From: Paraspadella gotoi
Taxonomy: Eukaryota; Chaetognatha
Length of the DNA stretch: 64,000 nt
Assembly: GCA_051294375.1 (NCBI GenBank)
Contig: CM119266.1
Span: forward strand, 10,869,834-10,933,833
Reading direction: 5' to 3'
Below the pieces are notes generated by a model that saw nothing but the letters and a program-made list of their open reading frames with translations, was not told where the DNA came from and ran no database searches. Each line of letters begins with the position of its first letter. Positions within the stretch are counted from its first letter, which is position 1. Made by a program: the position numbers and the translations under genes. Positions 36,169 to 48,743 of the stretch are shown here, in pieces.

Positions 36169-36193
36169 NNNNNNNNNNNNNNNNNNNNNNNNN
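36169..36193. other. Assembly gap, 25 N, at a block seam
   Basis: To the left the sequence is inverted block E; to the right it is the direct copy of 18183-18710. The gap therefore marks an orientation switch. Confidence 0.99.
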
Positions 36194-36204
36194 GAGAGAA
36201 GAGA

Positions 36205-36762
36205 ATGAAGGAGGATGTGGAGAGATGAACGGAGGAGAGAGGGGAGAGAGAGGACTGATAGCAGATGGACGAGAAGAGGGAGGAGAAGAGAGAGAGAGAC
36301 GATAGGAGAAATTTTTTGAAACTTTCGAATTTCCTTCTCACCGAAGAAAAGTCTTTAAGCAGCGGGAGATTTTCGAAATGGTCGAAGGCGGACGACGACT
36401 CCGCCGCCGCCGCCGACAACGACGACGACAACGAAGAATAATTCGAGGACCGCGACGAAACCGAAGACGGGAAAAAAAGACTGCGCCATTCGAGCTCTCA
36501 ATTTGTCAACAGATTTTTTCCTCGATTCTTTGACATCTTCGTCGCGTCAGAGGTTAAACAATTTATCGGTGAACAACCGATGTCGTGAACAGCGGGGACA
36601 AATAGAAAAATCTAAATATTCAATGGGAATATGTAAACATCTTTTAAAAAGATACGAAGACTCACCAAAAGCCAAGTCAGCCTATTTATTTAATGAATTA
36701 TCAGTTTTCATTTAGGTTGTTAAAATTTCATAAGCATTCAAAAATGAAAAAAAAAAAGAGGG
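36205..36762 (+). repeat. Direct copy of 18183-18710
   Basis: The two share long near-identical stretches with scattered indels. The copy stops at an AAAATGAAAAAAAAA run, where unrelated AT-rich sequence begins. Confidence 0.9.
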
Positions 36763-39700
36763 AGATATATATATATATATTATTATTAGATTGTACACAG
36801 ACGCTTCTCTGATATTAGTGGACCGGCCCACACTGAGAATGGGCGCATCTGGATTGGTATATATATATAGAGAGAGGCGAAATTTATCGAGAAGAGCAGA
36901 CCGACGTGGCACGATAGCCACTGCAAGCATTAGCGCAGAGTGTCGGAATTGTAGAGATCTGCGTAGTGAGCGAATGAGTAGTGGAAAAATAATTACATAA
37001 CTTCGCGTAGTTATTATTTTCATTGTCGATGTCATAATTCTGAGTGGGAATGAATTCAGAGCGCGATGCACGATCAGATACAGAATTTGATTTTCATTTC
37101 TATCCATATATATTATTTACTTCTTTATTATTAAAGAAATTCACTTGTAAATTTGCACTTGACCATATATTATTAATGTCTCTTCTAGGATATTTTATTT
37201 ACAAAGTGATTTCTTGCTTATTGCATGTGATTATAGATATTTTTTATATTTTCGTTTTATAATGTGTAATATATTTTATCCAGTCTTCAAAAAATAAACT
37301 ATGAGAGTTTCAAAATTTTTTATTGATATTTAATATATTGCTGAGTTTTAAAATATGTTTCACATTCTAGCCACAAATTCCCAGTCTCATATACTCACAC
37401 AACTAACTCGCACCTCTGATCAAACTGAATTTCTGTCTATCACATTGTTATTGAGACATAAGAGAGTCTTTATTTTCAACCCTCACGGCAACAGCCTCAC
37501 AGCAAACCGAAACCTAAGCAGCATAGATCAACACTAATAATTTACTCGGGGAAGTGCCTTTCGCAAAGCCATGGCAAGGAATGCCTCGAGACCACACTCC
37601 CACTAGCAATCCCGACCGGGCTCACCCATCTTCCACGAAGTTGCACTGCGTTGCGAGAACTCCGTCGGAATAGCCAGAGCGCGGAAGAGGAAGTAGGCAT
37701 ATAAGAGATAATGATGAGCTATGCAGCTCGGAGATTCATGAGATATCTGCGCCAAATCTTCAGCTGTCGTGTATCTTCGTCGACCTCATGCTGCATGCAA
37801 AGAGATACGATGCAGTACGAGACATGAGAAACTTCGTGACAACTAATCCCTCTCACTTACAAATACCGTTCACATATTCTCTGCGTAGTAGTTCAAGAAC
37901 TTGAAGAATCAATAGCTTATACATTTAAAACGATCATCTGACTAAGGTGGTAGGGCAGTTATAGGGAGGATGAGGCTATCCGATAGCACCATGTGGACAT
38001 GACATGACATGTAACCATATATATACACTACTGTGAATCTTTGAGTTTTATGTACATCTTTTGCATTTTTCATATTTTTTTTCTTTTTTAAATGCTTTAT
38101 ATATAACTGTTTATTATTCTACACGCAGCAGTGGGAAAAAAAAAGAACAGAGCTCGAGAATTATTATAATATTGTGGCGGAGATTGGATGCGATCAATTA
38201 TTACCGTTATACCCAAAGCTTATTAAATATTTTGTTTGCTATTTATATGTGTCAATATGAGAAGTTGGTTATGCATACTACATATAATCATTTTTAACTC
38301 ACATATGAGATATGTGAGATAATAAGAAGAGGAAACGCAATTATTGTTCTAACCATTATCTCCTAACATTCATTCTGTGTCTACTATACTACTTCTCTAT
38401 ATACAATAAACAAAATATACACACAAAAATACACGAACGCCTAGTGACATTTCCACACTCACCTCTCTCTCCTACCTCCTACGATGTACCCATCAAAATC
38501 AAGTAACTCATTTATCTCCTCTTCTTACGTTTATATATCCCGTCTGTTTCGAACACAGCAACGACACCTTATAACCTCACCTTCTTTGCGTCTTAAAGCA
38601 CACCAGAGAATGCATATATACTCTCTCACGATACGAGACCATTAACGAAAGTTTCACTCTTTAATGTCGACAACTATTATTCTTCTATTCTACGTTTTTT
38701 CTTTAACTTAATGTTTAAACAGATTATGCATTTTAATTGCTCGAACACTTATGAGCATCTTAATTTTTCTCGGACAGGTCTCACGTTTCGATATATCATT
38801 ACTATTTACTAAGTGAGTCCTCTATAAGAATTTTAGATTTCTTCTCAGGGCTCTCACTTTTAACTACATCAATAACACCACATCACGCTCCAAATCAAAA
38901 TTCTTCACTAACAATGCACTGTTTTTTGGAGGGAAAAGTCAGTCCTAAGTCAGGAGATACTCTACTCATTTGCGTCACATCGAATTTGCATACGCCCCAA
39001 CACCGAAGGTCGGTATTTAATTTATCTCGAGACACATTCTCTCACGGTATTTCGTAATCTCAGATCAAATCTTTCTACACATCTTATTAAACTTCTCTAT
39101 CGACTTACAATATCTTCTAAACAGTCTAGCAGTGCGCGACTGTGTAGAGACCGAGAAATTCATATTTCCTTTCTTTCTATTAACGACAGGAGCGAATAGG
39201 AAAGAGATATATCATGGTAAACGGCGAGTAAATAAACTTGTTCTCTTCACTAATGTCGAAATACAAAACGCCATAAGCGCTAACGCACGTCGCATATACA
39301 GAACACATAGTATTGTCATCTTTTCCAGCTTTCATCCATTATTGTTCTTTATATCTATATGAGCCGAGCAGAAGTTCTGTGATGACAGTATCAGAACTAT
39401 ACGAATATTAATATATCACTGATCACACTTTGAATTTATTATTGATGTTATTAGTTCCATATAAACTTTATATGCAGCTATATCAATCAATTATAATAGT
39501 CACAGCATGTTATAATTATAATTTAGTTGTATATTGTGATATTTACTGACTATATGTGGTACTAACATTAAAAGCAAGAATGCGTATGATACTAAAATAT
39601 TTGTTTAAAATACAATTGCGTTAGTTTCTCATACGCAAGACAGCCGATGTATAAATAAATTGTCTATTGTTACGTTTCCATCGTATCTCTGTTCGTAACA

Positions 39701-40060
39701 TCTTCGTCTAATTAATAAACATCTCTGCAAACACACAAAAAATAAAGTTTAAACAAAAACACATAGAAACAATTTTAAACACGCAGACCGCCAAAAAGTC
39801 ATAGGTTCAGGGAAGCAAAAAATGGCTTGCGCGGCATAAAGTAATACGCCACAGTGAATTTACACTCAAGGAGATAACGAGTAATGAAAACACACTCGGG
39901 TTTTTATATTCATGATTTCACAAAAAACTATATTTTTTTTAAGTACAATAAACTTTCATAACGCTTATATATACTCTTTAAAAAAATTTTTTTTTGGAGC
40001 GGTTTCCAAAATTTTTTTCCTACGATTGAAAGATAACTTTTTTGACTCTCTGACTACCAT
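36763..40060 (+). other. AT-rich segment without a copy, no gene identified
   Basis: About 3.3 kb of AT-rich mixed sequence, starting with a short (TA)n at 36766-36780. It has no long reading frame, no paired splice signals and few of the GA/ACG arrays typical of the rest of the window. It interrupts what is otherwise a copy of continuous sequence around 18705. Confidence 0.5.
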
Positions 40061-40575
40061 CCTGTCCTCTCCTTCTCTCTCCTCCTCTCTCTCTCTCTCT
40101 CCCTCGTCATCATCTCTCTCTCTCCCTCTCTTTGCACCCATACGTTTGTTTCAATTTTTTTTCCATCTCGCTCCGCCGGAAATAAAAACTGAAAGTCTGA
40201 AAGTTTGAACCGAGGTGAACGAGCCTCCGCTCTTGCCCCCGCCGCCGTCGTCCAGCCGCCGCCGACCGCCGCCGCCGCCGCCCGCCGTCGCGACCGCCGC
40301 AGCCACCAGCTTCCTACCAGTATTTTTTTTCGGATTTAGAAAATTTATGCCTCATTTCTTTCCGCGGAGGTGAGGAAGCTGGAACAAGATCTTAGGGGGG
40401 CGGAGGGACTCGAAACTCTCTGTACTCAATATGGTAAGGTTACCCGTGGCAAGGCAAGCCTAAGTCGTAAATTCCGAGCGGAGGCCGTTTACGGTACGAC
40501 TTATTTTTTTTTTCAAGTTGCTGAGAGATTTTCCGAAGGCAGATTGTAACATTTTTTTTGGGTCGATTTCTTATT
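40061..40575 (-). repeat. Inverted copy of about 18705-19200
   Basis: Its reverse complement matches the GGC-rich tract, the GCGGAG|GTGAGG stretch, AAGATCTTGTTCC and TACGACTTAGGCTTGCC of 18720-19090. It ends at a 25-N gap (40576-40600). Confidence 0.88.
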
Positions 40576-40600
40576 NNNNNNNNNNNNNNNNNNNNNNNNN
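40576..40600. other. Assembly gap, 25 N
   Basis: It separates two inverted pieces that both derive from 18.7-19.7 kb. Confidence 0.99.
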
Positions 40601-41600
40601 ACCCCCCCCCTCTTATTGTCCCTCCTCTCCCCACCTCTGATTTACTCCCGCCCCTAGCTTTACTTTCCCTCTCTCCCCCCCTATGATCCACTACACCTAA
40701 CGCGTTGAATAATTTAGCCCATAGTGTCTCCATTTTCTTCTTACCTTTCTTCTTTCCAAACTACATATTGCTCGAACCAGATTTCTCCACATGTTTTTAC
40801 GTGCCTCGATTTGTTTAGATTCGTAACTCTTCTCTCTCTCTCTCTCTCTCTCTTCTCTGTCTCTCCTCTCTCTCTCTCTCTCGCTCTCTTCTACTGAATT
40901 TCTCTCTCTCAAACTCTCTCTTCTCTCTCTCTCTTTCTAAGCCCTATCTCTCGACGACTCAAGATACCGGATGTAACACGAACAAATGTTTCCTCGCGGG
41001 CAGAAAGGTGCGAATCACGGCGATTAACGTTCTGCGTCTTCGACCAACGATCATCCTCTATCACCTCTCTCTCTCTCTCCTATTCTTACGATACACAGTC
41101 TTTGCCAGAAAATAAACACTTATCGAAAATCGTCAACTTGTGAGTTATAATGATAATGTAATTAATGAAATCTCTATCAGACGATATCCTTACCTTACAT
41201 TACATTTCTAGCTTGAAGAAATGTCTATACATTCTACTATAAATTCTTTCTTCTTCGCGTACCTCTACTCGTTCTATCTACATACTCTCTATCTCTCTCT
41301 CTCTCTCTCATTCTCTGCTCTCTATACTACTACCCTCCTCTCGTCTCGCGTCCCTCTCTAACACCGCTCCGTTTTGCTGTGCGAATAGATTTTTCCTCCT
41401 CTCGCTTCTCGTACGTGTATAAAAGATACATTACACAACTGAAAGTCTGAAAGTTTGATCCGAGCGATGAACGAGCCTTGCTCTTGCCCGCCGTCGTCCA
41501 GCCGCCGCGACCGCTCGCGCCGCCGATCCCGCCCGCCCGCCGCAGCCACCAGCCTTCACACCTTTTTTTTCGGTTGAAAATTTATGCCTCAATTTACTTT
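40601..41600 (-). repeat. Second, very noisy inverted copy of about 18890-19700
   Basis: Recognisable landmarks in reverse are CTAACGCGTTGAA, TTGCTCGAACCAG, ATCGTCAACTTGTGA, CTGAAAGTCTGAAAGTTTGA and TTTATGCCTCA. Divergence is far higher than between A and B, as in raw single-pass reads. Confidence 0.75.
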
Positions 41601-41689
41601 CCCTGAGTAGGAGGGAACAACTCTGAGATGAGACTATAGAAACACAAAATCTCCTCGTTACGAGATACTTCCTCCTCTTCGTTTTTGAA

Positions 41690-42090
41690 ATGATGAAAGG
41701 AAGAAAACAATAAAAGATAACTAGAATTCCTTCCTCTCTCTGTTCCACAATATTAAAAAAATGTAGAAAGCACAAAATTAGATAAATAGCAAACAAAATA
41801 GGTAACGGATAGATACAGACAAAAAATCTCGAGCTCTTGTCTTTTTTTTCCCACGTGAGAAAAAGAACATAAAAAACATAAAAAAAANNNNNNNNNNNNN
41901 NNNNNNNNNNNNAGTTTTAAATTGTCTTAGAAAACACACTGCAAAACAAGTCACGATATAAAACAACATCAGTAAACCAACAGCAAAAGTGGAAAAACAA
42001 AATGGGAAAGGCTGTGCATCTCTTGGCCGCCTCACTCCTAAAAAAATAGAACGGAAAAGAGAAAAAACAACAAGGGAAAGGATCCACTCT
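41690..42090 (+). repeat. Direct copy of about 19695-19990, with a 25-N gap
   Basis: GATGAAAGGAAGAAAACAAT through AATCTCGAGCTCTTGTC matches 19700-19840. The gap is at 41888-41912, and the sequence right of it repeats part of the left flank. Confidence 0.88.
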
Positions 42091-43796
42091 CTTGCCCTAA
42101 GCATCTCCGATAAATGCTCTGTGGCGTCGTCCGTCACGACCATAGATTGTAATTTTGTTTATTAAGCAATTTTGTAGTGGGATTTTAAGTGCAGTTTCTT
42201 ATGTATTTTTTTGACAATGATTAGAGTTCTTAATTTTTAAGGCACTGCTGGAGACTGCCGCTGAAATAATGAATTTGTTGCATTAAGAATCGAAATTTGG
42301 CAAAAAACATTAATGAATAGTGCCTATCTAGCCACTAGATTGCTTAATACTAGATATATTATCTTCTGTACACTGTGATACCGCTGTTATACCTTTTTAG
42401 GTATTTTTTTTGTATATTAACGACGCGGAGCGTGCGAGTAGAATATTGGCTCACATTGCTGGTAGTCTTTTAGCGTGACCGCTTTGTGGCCGAATTCTAT
42501 GCCGCGTTTTTCAAGCTTTTCGACGAGTGTTCTTCTTTAACGCGGCGAAAATTAGGTGAAATAATATTCAGTTTGTGGAACAGATCAAGTTCAGCGGCGA
42601 AACCGTATGGACTGTCAGGGAATCCAGTAGTTTCCTCCTGTAACAAACACTCAGCTCTCTCACTTATGTCTTCGTATGCTTCGCGGGTCGCACCCCGCTT
42701 GATCACGTCGGACATGAAGATGAACATTGAGCATAGCGGATTTTCAATCTCACAATTAGACGTATGTCAGAATAATGACAAATAATCAGTGAAGTAATGT
42801 TTACTTTTTTAATATGAATAAATGAATTGGCGAAATAGAAATGTATTCTTTCGCGTCGTCGTCTTCCAATAAATCTGTTTTAAAAAATGATTGGATTTCC
42901 GTAACAGACTAAGTGTTTGATTAGGTTCAGCCGATCTTTCATACCCGTGAGAAATACCGGATTATGGATCTGAATTACGAAGTGATTCGGAGATGCTTGT
43001 GGCCTGATTAAGAGAAGTCACGAGAGAAGTGACGTCGAACTAGTAAAAAGACATGATACTAGGTTCCCCAATATTTTTCGCAATTAGCTTAATATTTATT
43101 TTCTCGGTGGGTAAAGGCAGATAAAGATCGAATTCTTTTTGTTTCAATACGATTTTATTTAAAGATGGACCGAAAGTTTTTTTTTCAATTGCGTAAAGGA
43201 AGCTGCTTTCAGAAGTAATAATATGTAGTGTTGGTTTAAAAAAAATTAAGATAGGAAGAGAGAGTGAGGAGAGACGAAGATGAGGGTTAAAGATAGATAA
43301 GAGATATAGCATATAAAAGTTAAAGTATGATGAATTTGTAGAGATGAGCAGATATCTAGAGATGAGGAGTTTTGAGGACGAGCTGAAGATAATCTGATTT
43401 ATATGCTCAGGATAGGAATGGGAAAGATACACGTCGTATCCTAAATTTGGACATGCTCTAAGAGGCATAATTTGGCTGATGCGAACATAATGGGGGGGGT
43501 TTTTCCAGATGGTCAGCGTTAAACTGCCGGCTACTTGTAATATTTTACGTATTTTAAAATCTTAAGTGTTCTAAGTTCTAGTTTTTTCATCACAACAATT
43601 AACAGTAGCTTTTGTTTTCCCCACGATACCCGCTTCGCGCCCCTAGGGGAAATAACAGAAATCAAAGGAAGGTGAAATAAAAATAATTATTAATTTAAAG
43701 TGCTTTTTTAAATTTTGCGCGAACTAGATGTTGTGAGCATATTTGTTCGTCGAAGATTGTTTATGATAATTATTTAATAAACGATGTTAGTGAGAG
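42091..43796 (+). other. Unique segment, no copy in block C's left flank
   Basis: About 1.7 kb with ordinary composition, few GA or ACG repeats, ending at the GA array that opens block D. It holds overlapping frames on both strands (next entry) and a 142-codon Ser/Leu-rich minus frame at 43040-43468 with no recognisable motif. Confidence 0.45.
42486..42785 (+). CDS. Hypothetical open frame, strand uncertain
   Basis: The plus frame runs 100 codons from a GTG and contains FFKLFDECSSLTRRKLGEII and KPYGLSGNPVVSSC. The minus frame 42727-42497 (76 codons, containing EDISERAECLLQEETTGFPD) looks equally protein-like. Both cannot be real. Neither is recognised. Confidence 0.2.
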   Translation: MAEFYAAFFKLFDECSSLTRRKLGEIIFSLWNRSSSAAKPYGLSGNPVVSSCNKHSALSLMSSYASRVAPRLITSDMKMNIEHSGFSISQLDVCQNNDK

Positions 43797-44189
43797 AGAG
43801 AGAGAGAGAGAGAAAGCGCGAAGATGGCGATTTATTCGCCGTCAATAAACTTTTCACTTCCAGCGGGTCGCAGTTGCAGAGGAGGGCCTGGGGATTGATG
43901 GGGGTAAATCGTCTCTTGCTGCGGTCGGTTTGCCGTGAGCGTTTGGAGGGAGTGCGGCGGTAAAATGGAGGCGAGTTTGAGAGTTAGAGAAACTGATGAT
44001 TGACATTTAAACGGAAGAAAAAAATATATCTCATGAAAAAATTAAAAAAAAGCTAAATCATAAGAAAAACTATAAAAAAATCTAGAGGAAAGGAGGAAAA
44101 GTGATCTTAAAATAAAAAAAAAGAAAAAAGAAAAGAAAAGGAAACAGAGAAAAAAAACTTCGCTGATTCGTCGACGATTCATTCGTTGG

Positions 44190-44408
44190 CCAATAAACGC
44201 TGTTTAATTTCCTTGTCCCCACCAATCACCGCTTAGATTCTTCGACCAATCATCGCCTTTCGACTCCGTTTTTCCCCCTCAAATCCAATCAGAGCGCCCA
44301 TTGGCCACAATATCAGAGAAACCAATCGTGGACGACGCGTCGCGTCCTATTTTCTTCAACCTCTCCTCCAATCGTAGTTCGCGCCGGCCAAAGCCTGGTA
44401 CCGATTGG
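44190..44408. promoter_or_regulatory. CCAAT-box array, block D (8 boxes)
   Basis: CCAAT at 44190, 44222, 44246, 44285, 44322 and 44368; ATTGG at 44300 and 44404. Order, orientation and spacing match block C, and all eight pentamers are intact here although the DNA between them carries indels. Confidence 0.6.
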
Positions 44409-44647
44409 CTGGCGGTCCCGGAACCTCGACACGCCTCCACGCGGGCGCTTTCTTTTTCTTTCTCTCTCTCACTCTCTCACTCTCTCTCTCACGCGAGCAC
44501 AACGTGAAAAAGAAACGACCGCCGACAGAGGGTGCCATACATCCTCATTCTCACCGAGACAAGAATGACAAAAGCACAACGATATCCACGTCCATTACGA
44601 CCGACGAGGAATTTCGAAGTCTCCTTGTTTCCTACTTCGCTTTCTTT

Positions 44648-44773
44648 CCTCCCCTTTTCGTCCTCTTTCCTCCCCTTTTCTTCCTCTTTCCTCCCCTTTT
44701 CTTCCTCTTTCCTCCCCTTTTCGTCCTCTTTCCTCCCCTTTTCTTCCTCTTTCCTCCCCTTTTCTTCCTCTTT
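44648..44773 (+). repeat. 21-bp polypyrimidine minisatellite, six units
   Basis: Units start at 44648, 44669, 44690, 44711, 44732 and 44753, with pattern CCTCCCCTTTTCTTCCTCTTT; units 1 and 4 have CG in place of CT. The length is a multiple of three, so a frame repeats LPFSSSF, but no gene context supports translation. Confidence 0.9.
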
Positions 44774-45743
44774 CCTCCCTTTCTCCTTCCTCCCTTTTTT
44801 CCTTCCTTCGTCTTTCGATTCGATTCCGTCTGAGAGAGCGATTGGGAATTTTCGCCTCGAGGCTACGAAGGTTTCGACGCGCGAGATCGAAACGGTCCGA
44901 CCCCGAGAGTCGGGGGTTTGTTTAGAGGACTGGGGATGGGGGGGGGGAATGAGCTTTGCTTGAGGGGAGTCGAGATGGCTGAGTCTAGATATTTACACCA
45001 CACTATTGGATTTTAATAACTATTTATATATTTAATATATCTCTTCAGTGTGTGAAGGAACATTTATTCAAGCAAATAATTTGGTAATAATGACGATTCT
45101 TTTAGTCGCGCTATATACTAAATCCACTAGAATGTTCCAATCCTCTCTTGTGGATAAAAGACGAGAGAAATTAAAGGTTTCTTTGCTACTGAATTGAAGA
45201 GACGAATAAAAAGTCGTCTCGAGAGAACAACAAGAAACGAGGCTTCCTTCGAGATTGTGGAGTTGACATTTTTATCGGAGATCTGGCTTCGTCGTAAGAG
45301 GGTTTAAAATTGAATCAGTGGTTTTGTTCGTGAATGGATTTTACTACGACTGAAGGTTTGAAGATTTTCACGTTTGTATTTTACCCTCATCTTGATCCGA
45401 AACCGCTTTTTCTTCAAAACTGCACACATTAAAAAGATCTTTGCAACTAAAGGGACCACAACAAAAAGCTACCTTAAAAAACATCACCGGCTTGTGTACT
45501 TCGTTTCGTCTCCCACAATAAAACGTTAAAACATCAGCAAGAACCCGAAGAAGAACACACATTAACCAAAAAACTAGAAGAAGACAACAACGACAACAAA
45601 AGCTGAAAAAAAAATCCGTTCCTAGAAAAAAAAAAAATCTTTCTTCCTTTCCGCTTTTTCGAAATTACGAAAAAGAGGGCATTTAATTCGAGCGAGAGAG
45701 CGAGCGAGTGTGAAAACCAGAACAAGAGAGAGAGAGAGAGAGA

Positions 45744-45768
45744 NNNNNNNNNNNNNNNNNNNNNNNNN
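45744..45768. other. Assembly gap, 25 N
   Basis: It lies in a GA array. Sequence right of it matches C near 22020-22090 only loosely. Confidence 0.99.
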
Positions 45769-46059
45769 AGAGTTAGAGAGAAAGAATGTAGGTGAAGAGA
45801 AAAGAGGTTGGCTAAAATAATATCAAGAAAGCGGAAAAGAATTGTGCGGGCCATGGCATGGAGAATCAATCTCTGTTCAAAGCTACCAAACGCCGAAAAG
45901 AAACCTCGAGAGATCTGGGGGGCCAACAAAAAAGAACGGAGGGGGGGGGTGAATGAAGTAGGGATGTGGAGGGGGGAGGTGTGAGAGTTGAAAAAAGAGG
46001 GTGGGGGGTGGTCGAGGGAGGGATAAACTTTTTGTTTTCTTCAATTTTTATTATGGCAT

Positions 46060-46667
46060 TGCGTAAATTGTTTGTTGTTTGAAGATGTGTCTTTCACTTG
46101 GTGTGGTCTATGAGTGGTCAAAGACGGAGAGGCGTAAAAATACGAGAAAAAAGTTAAAAAAACAAAATATACGTTTTTTTATTTTATCATAGCAGTCTTG
46201 GTATTTGTATATAACCGGAATTGGGAGTTTTGTTATATGAAGATAGGTATACTGGTTATCCGTGTAATGTGGAAAAATCGTAACCCTGGGTCGTCGTTAT
46301 CATCAGTCGCATCGTACGTCGTCTGTCAGCTCTCGTACAGTACAAGAGTTATATGCAACAAGAGGAAAAAGGATATAACATTGCTTGCTAAACTCCCTGA
46401 AAACTCAGCTTCGGGACAGTCAACAGATCAGGAAACCCTAAGGCACAGCATACTACAATTTCAAGGAGAAAGCATAGTGGGCGGTTGCCACGGAACCATC
46501 CATGTGCGTTGTTGTGTTGGCAGGGACCCTATCGTACTCTTCGGTCCTCTCTTCTCTAAAGAACATCCCTCTCCCTCAGTCTCGCTCCTCTTTCTTCGCT
46601 TGCGTACTACTTCCTCACTCCTGCTGCGTCTCGTGGCGGTGCGGTACTTGCTCTTCTCCTCCGACTC

Positions 46668-46706
<39 letters not shown>

Positions 46707-46960
46707 CCTCGCTCTGCTCTCTCTCTCTTCCATCGTGCTCCTGCCAAACTTCATAAGTCTGCCTGTCAAAGATATGATGCCAACAGATCAAGATCGTTAT
46801 GCATTTTTACCGAGCTTTCACTAGCAAAAATGAGGCACAATCACATTTACTTACCTGCGCGTTTTCGACGACGTGGTTCGGAGAATGAGAAAAAAAGGAA
46901 AAGGAAAAAAAATGAGATAAAACGGTTAAATTACTAGTGTATAAGGTACGGCGTGATCAT
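46060..46960 (+). repeat. Extra noisy copy of about 22250-22870 inside block D
   Basis: TAAGTCTGCCTGTCAAAGAT and CTTACCTGCGCG echo 22680-22760, and a cleaner copy of the same DNA follows at 47305-47990. A 208-codon frame (46198-46824) opens from TTG, not ATG, and is probably accidental. Confidence 0.6.
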
Positions 46961-47300
46961 TCATCTATGAAAACAGATTAAAAGCTGAGTATTCATGTAT
47001 CGCAGCCGCCTCAGTGGCGTCAAGAGGAACTAATGCACCATCGCAATGTGCGTCCCTGGTTCGAGCGGCCCTGAAGGTTGTCATGTTAGAAAGTGGATGG
47101 ACCGGGTAACCCAGCCTGTAGGCATGGGGACCTACTGCCAGAGTCGCAAGAGCTTGGACTACATGAAACAGTGAGCTGTCTCGCTTCGCTAGAGAGAGAT
47201 GGGATGACAGCACGCTTGAGAGAGTACGAGAGGAGGAGAGAGAGAAGAGAAAGAGAGATAGAGAAGAGGAGACACCGACGCCGGATTTCATTTTTCGATT
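46961..47300 (+). other. Unassigned insert in block D
   Basis: Mixed-base sequence with GGTTCGAGCGGCC (47060) and short frames; no copy in C. It ends in a GA tract at 47228-47265. Confidence 0.35.
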
Positions 47301-47528
47301 TTAAGCTTTTTTTTCTTCAATTTTTATTTCTTGGTAAATTTTTGTGATTTTCACTTGTTTTTATATTTAAAGCGGAAACTACATCGGAAATTAAAAACAA
47401 ATACTTTTTTTAGTCAACATTTTTCAATTGGGGTTTTTAAATTGTTACTGGTTGGTTGGAAATCTATCGGTAACACTATTAGATTCAAATATTTAGTATT
47501 TACGTCTTCGGTGTCCTAGTCTTTGCTT

Positions 47529-47562
<34 letters not shown>

Positions 47563-47818
47563 NNNNNNNNNNNNNNNNNNNNNNNNNNNNNNNNNNNNNN
47601 NNNNNNNNNNNNNNNNNNNNNNNNNNNNNNNNNNNNNNNNNNNNNNNNNNNNNNNNNNNNNNNNNNNNNNNNNNNNNNNNNNNNNNNNNNNNNNNNNNNN
47701 NNNNNNNNNNNNNNNNNNNNNNNNNNNNNNNNNNNNNNNNNNNNNNNNNNNNNNNNNNNNNNNNNNNNNNNNNNNNNNNNNNNNNNNNNNNNNNNNNNNN
47801 NNNNNNNNNNNNNNNNNN
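47529..47818 (+). repeat. (CGT)n array running into a 256-N gap
   Basis: Eleven GTC triplets, then N from 47563 to 47818. In block C the matching interval holds (CGT)n at 22455-22490 and (CT)n at 22582-22672, so the gap probably hides these arrays. Confidence 0.9.
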
Positions 47819-48438
47819 CTGTAAACCATAAGTCTGCCTTCAAAGATGATCCCAGTCGTCGTTGCATTTTTCATTTCACAACAAAGAAGAGAAAATAACA
47901 TTTCTTACCTGCGTTCGACGACAGTGGGCGGAGAATGGAAAAAAAAAGGAAAAGAAAAGAAAAATAGATAAAACGTTAAGTCTCTATTTTCGATTATTTA
48001 TATCGCGCGAAAAATCATTAACGTCGAACGTAAAGTGAAAATATAAAATGAAAATTTTATAAAGGAGTAAACAAACCCGTTAAGAATTAACGTTAAATTA
48101 CTTTTTTTATATCATAAAAAATATATTATATTTGCTAAAAATAAAAAAAGCGAGAAATGGAAGCGTCCAACCTTCTCTCTCCTCAGAGACGCAAATTATT
48201 CGGAAGAACATCGAGGATTCCGGGTGGACGTTCGACTCTTACGACACTTTTGACGCCACTACTCTTTTCTTCTTTCCTCTTATCTTCCTCCTCGCCTATC
48301 TTTTCCATTCCTTTCTTTTAGCCTCCTCTCCTCTAGTCTCCTTTCTTCTCATTTTACTCTTTTTCTCCTTTTTTATCTTCTCCTCTTCTATTCTGCCCTA
48401 TCTTCTCTTCTCTTCTCTTCTCTTCTCTTCTCTTCTCT

Positions 48439-48561
48439 NNNNNNNNNNNNNNNNNNNNNNNNNNNNNNNNNNNNNNNNNNNNNNNNNNNNNNNNNNNNNN
48501 NNNNNNNNNNNNNNNNNNNNNNNNNNNNNNNNNNNNNNNNNNNNNNNNNNNNNNNNNNNNN
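48439..48561. other. Assembly gap, 123 N
   Basis: It replaces the TCTTCT/pyrimidine tract seen in C at about 23260-23395. Confidence 0.99.
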
Positions 48562-48743
48562 CAAAAAACAAGGATCCGGTTTCGAAATAAATGGCATTTT
48601 TCCCAGTTTTCGCCTTTTGTATCCGTCAGGTTCAGAGGATCGAGGTTAAAGGTTTTGTTTTTCCAATGCGCCATTAGATTCTTGGCCAGAATTTTTCTAT
48701 GACATCCTCGGTCCAACAACACATTTGCGGGAGAGAGAGAGAG

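Noticed and set aside
46198-46824. 208-codon frame in the block D insert
   Set aside because: It opens from TTG, lies in a noisy extra copy of about 22250-22870 and ends in CT repeats; no motif recognised.
47055-47075. GGTTCGAGCGGCC as a tRNA T-loop
   Set aside because: No acceptor stem or anticodon arm can be drawn around it, and the insert is noisy.
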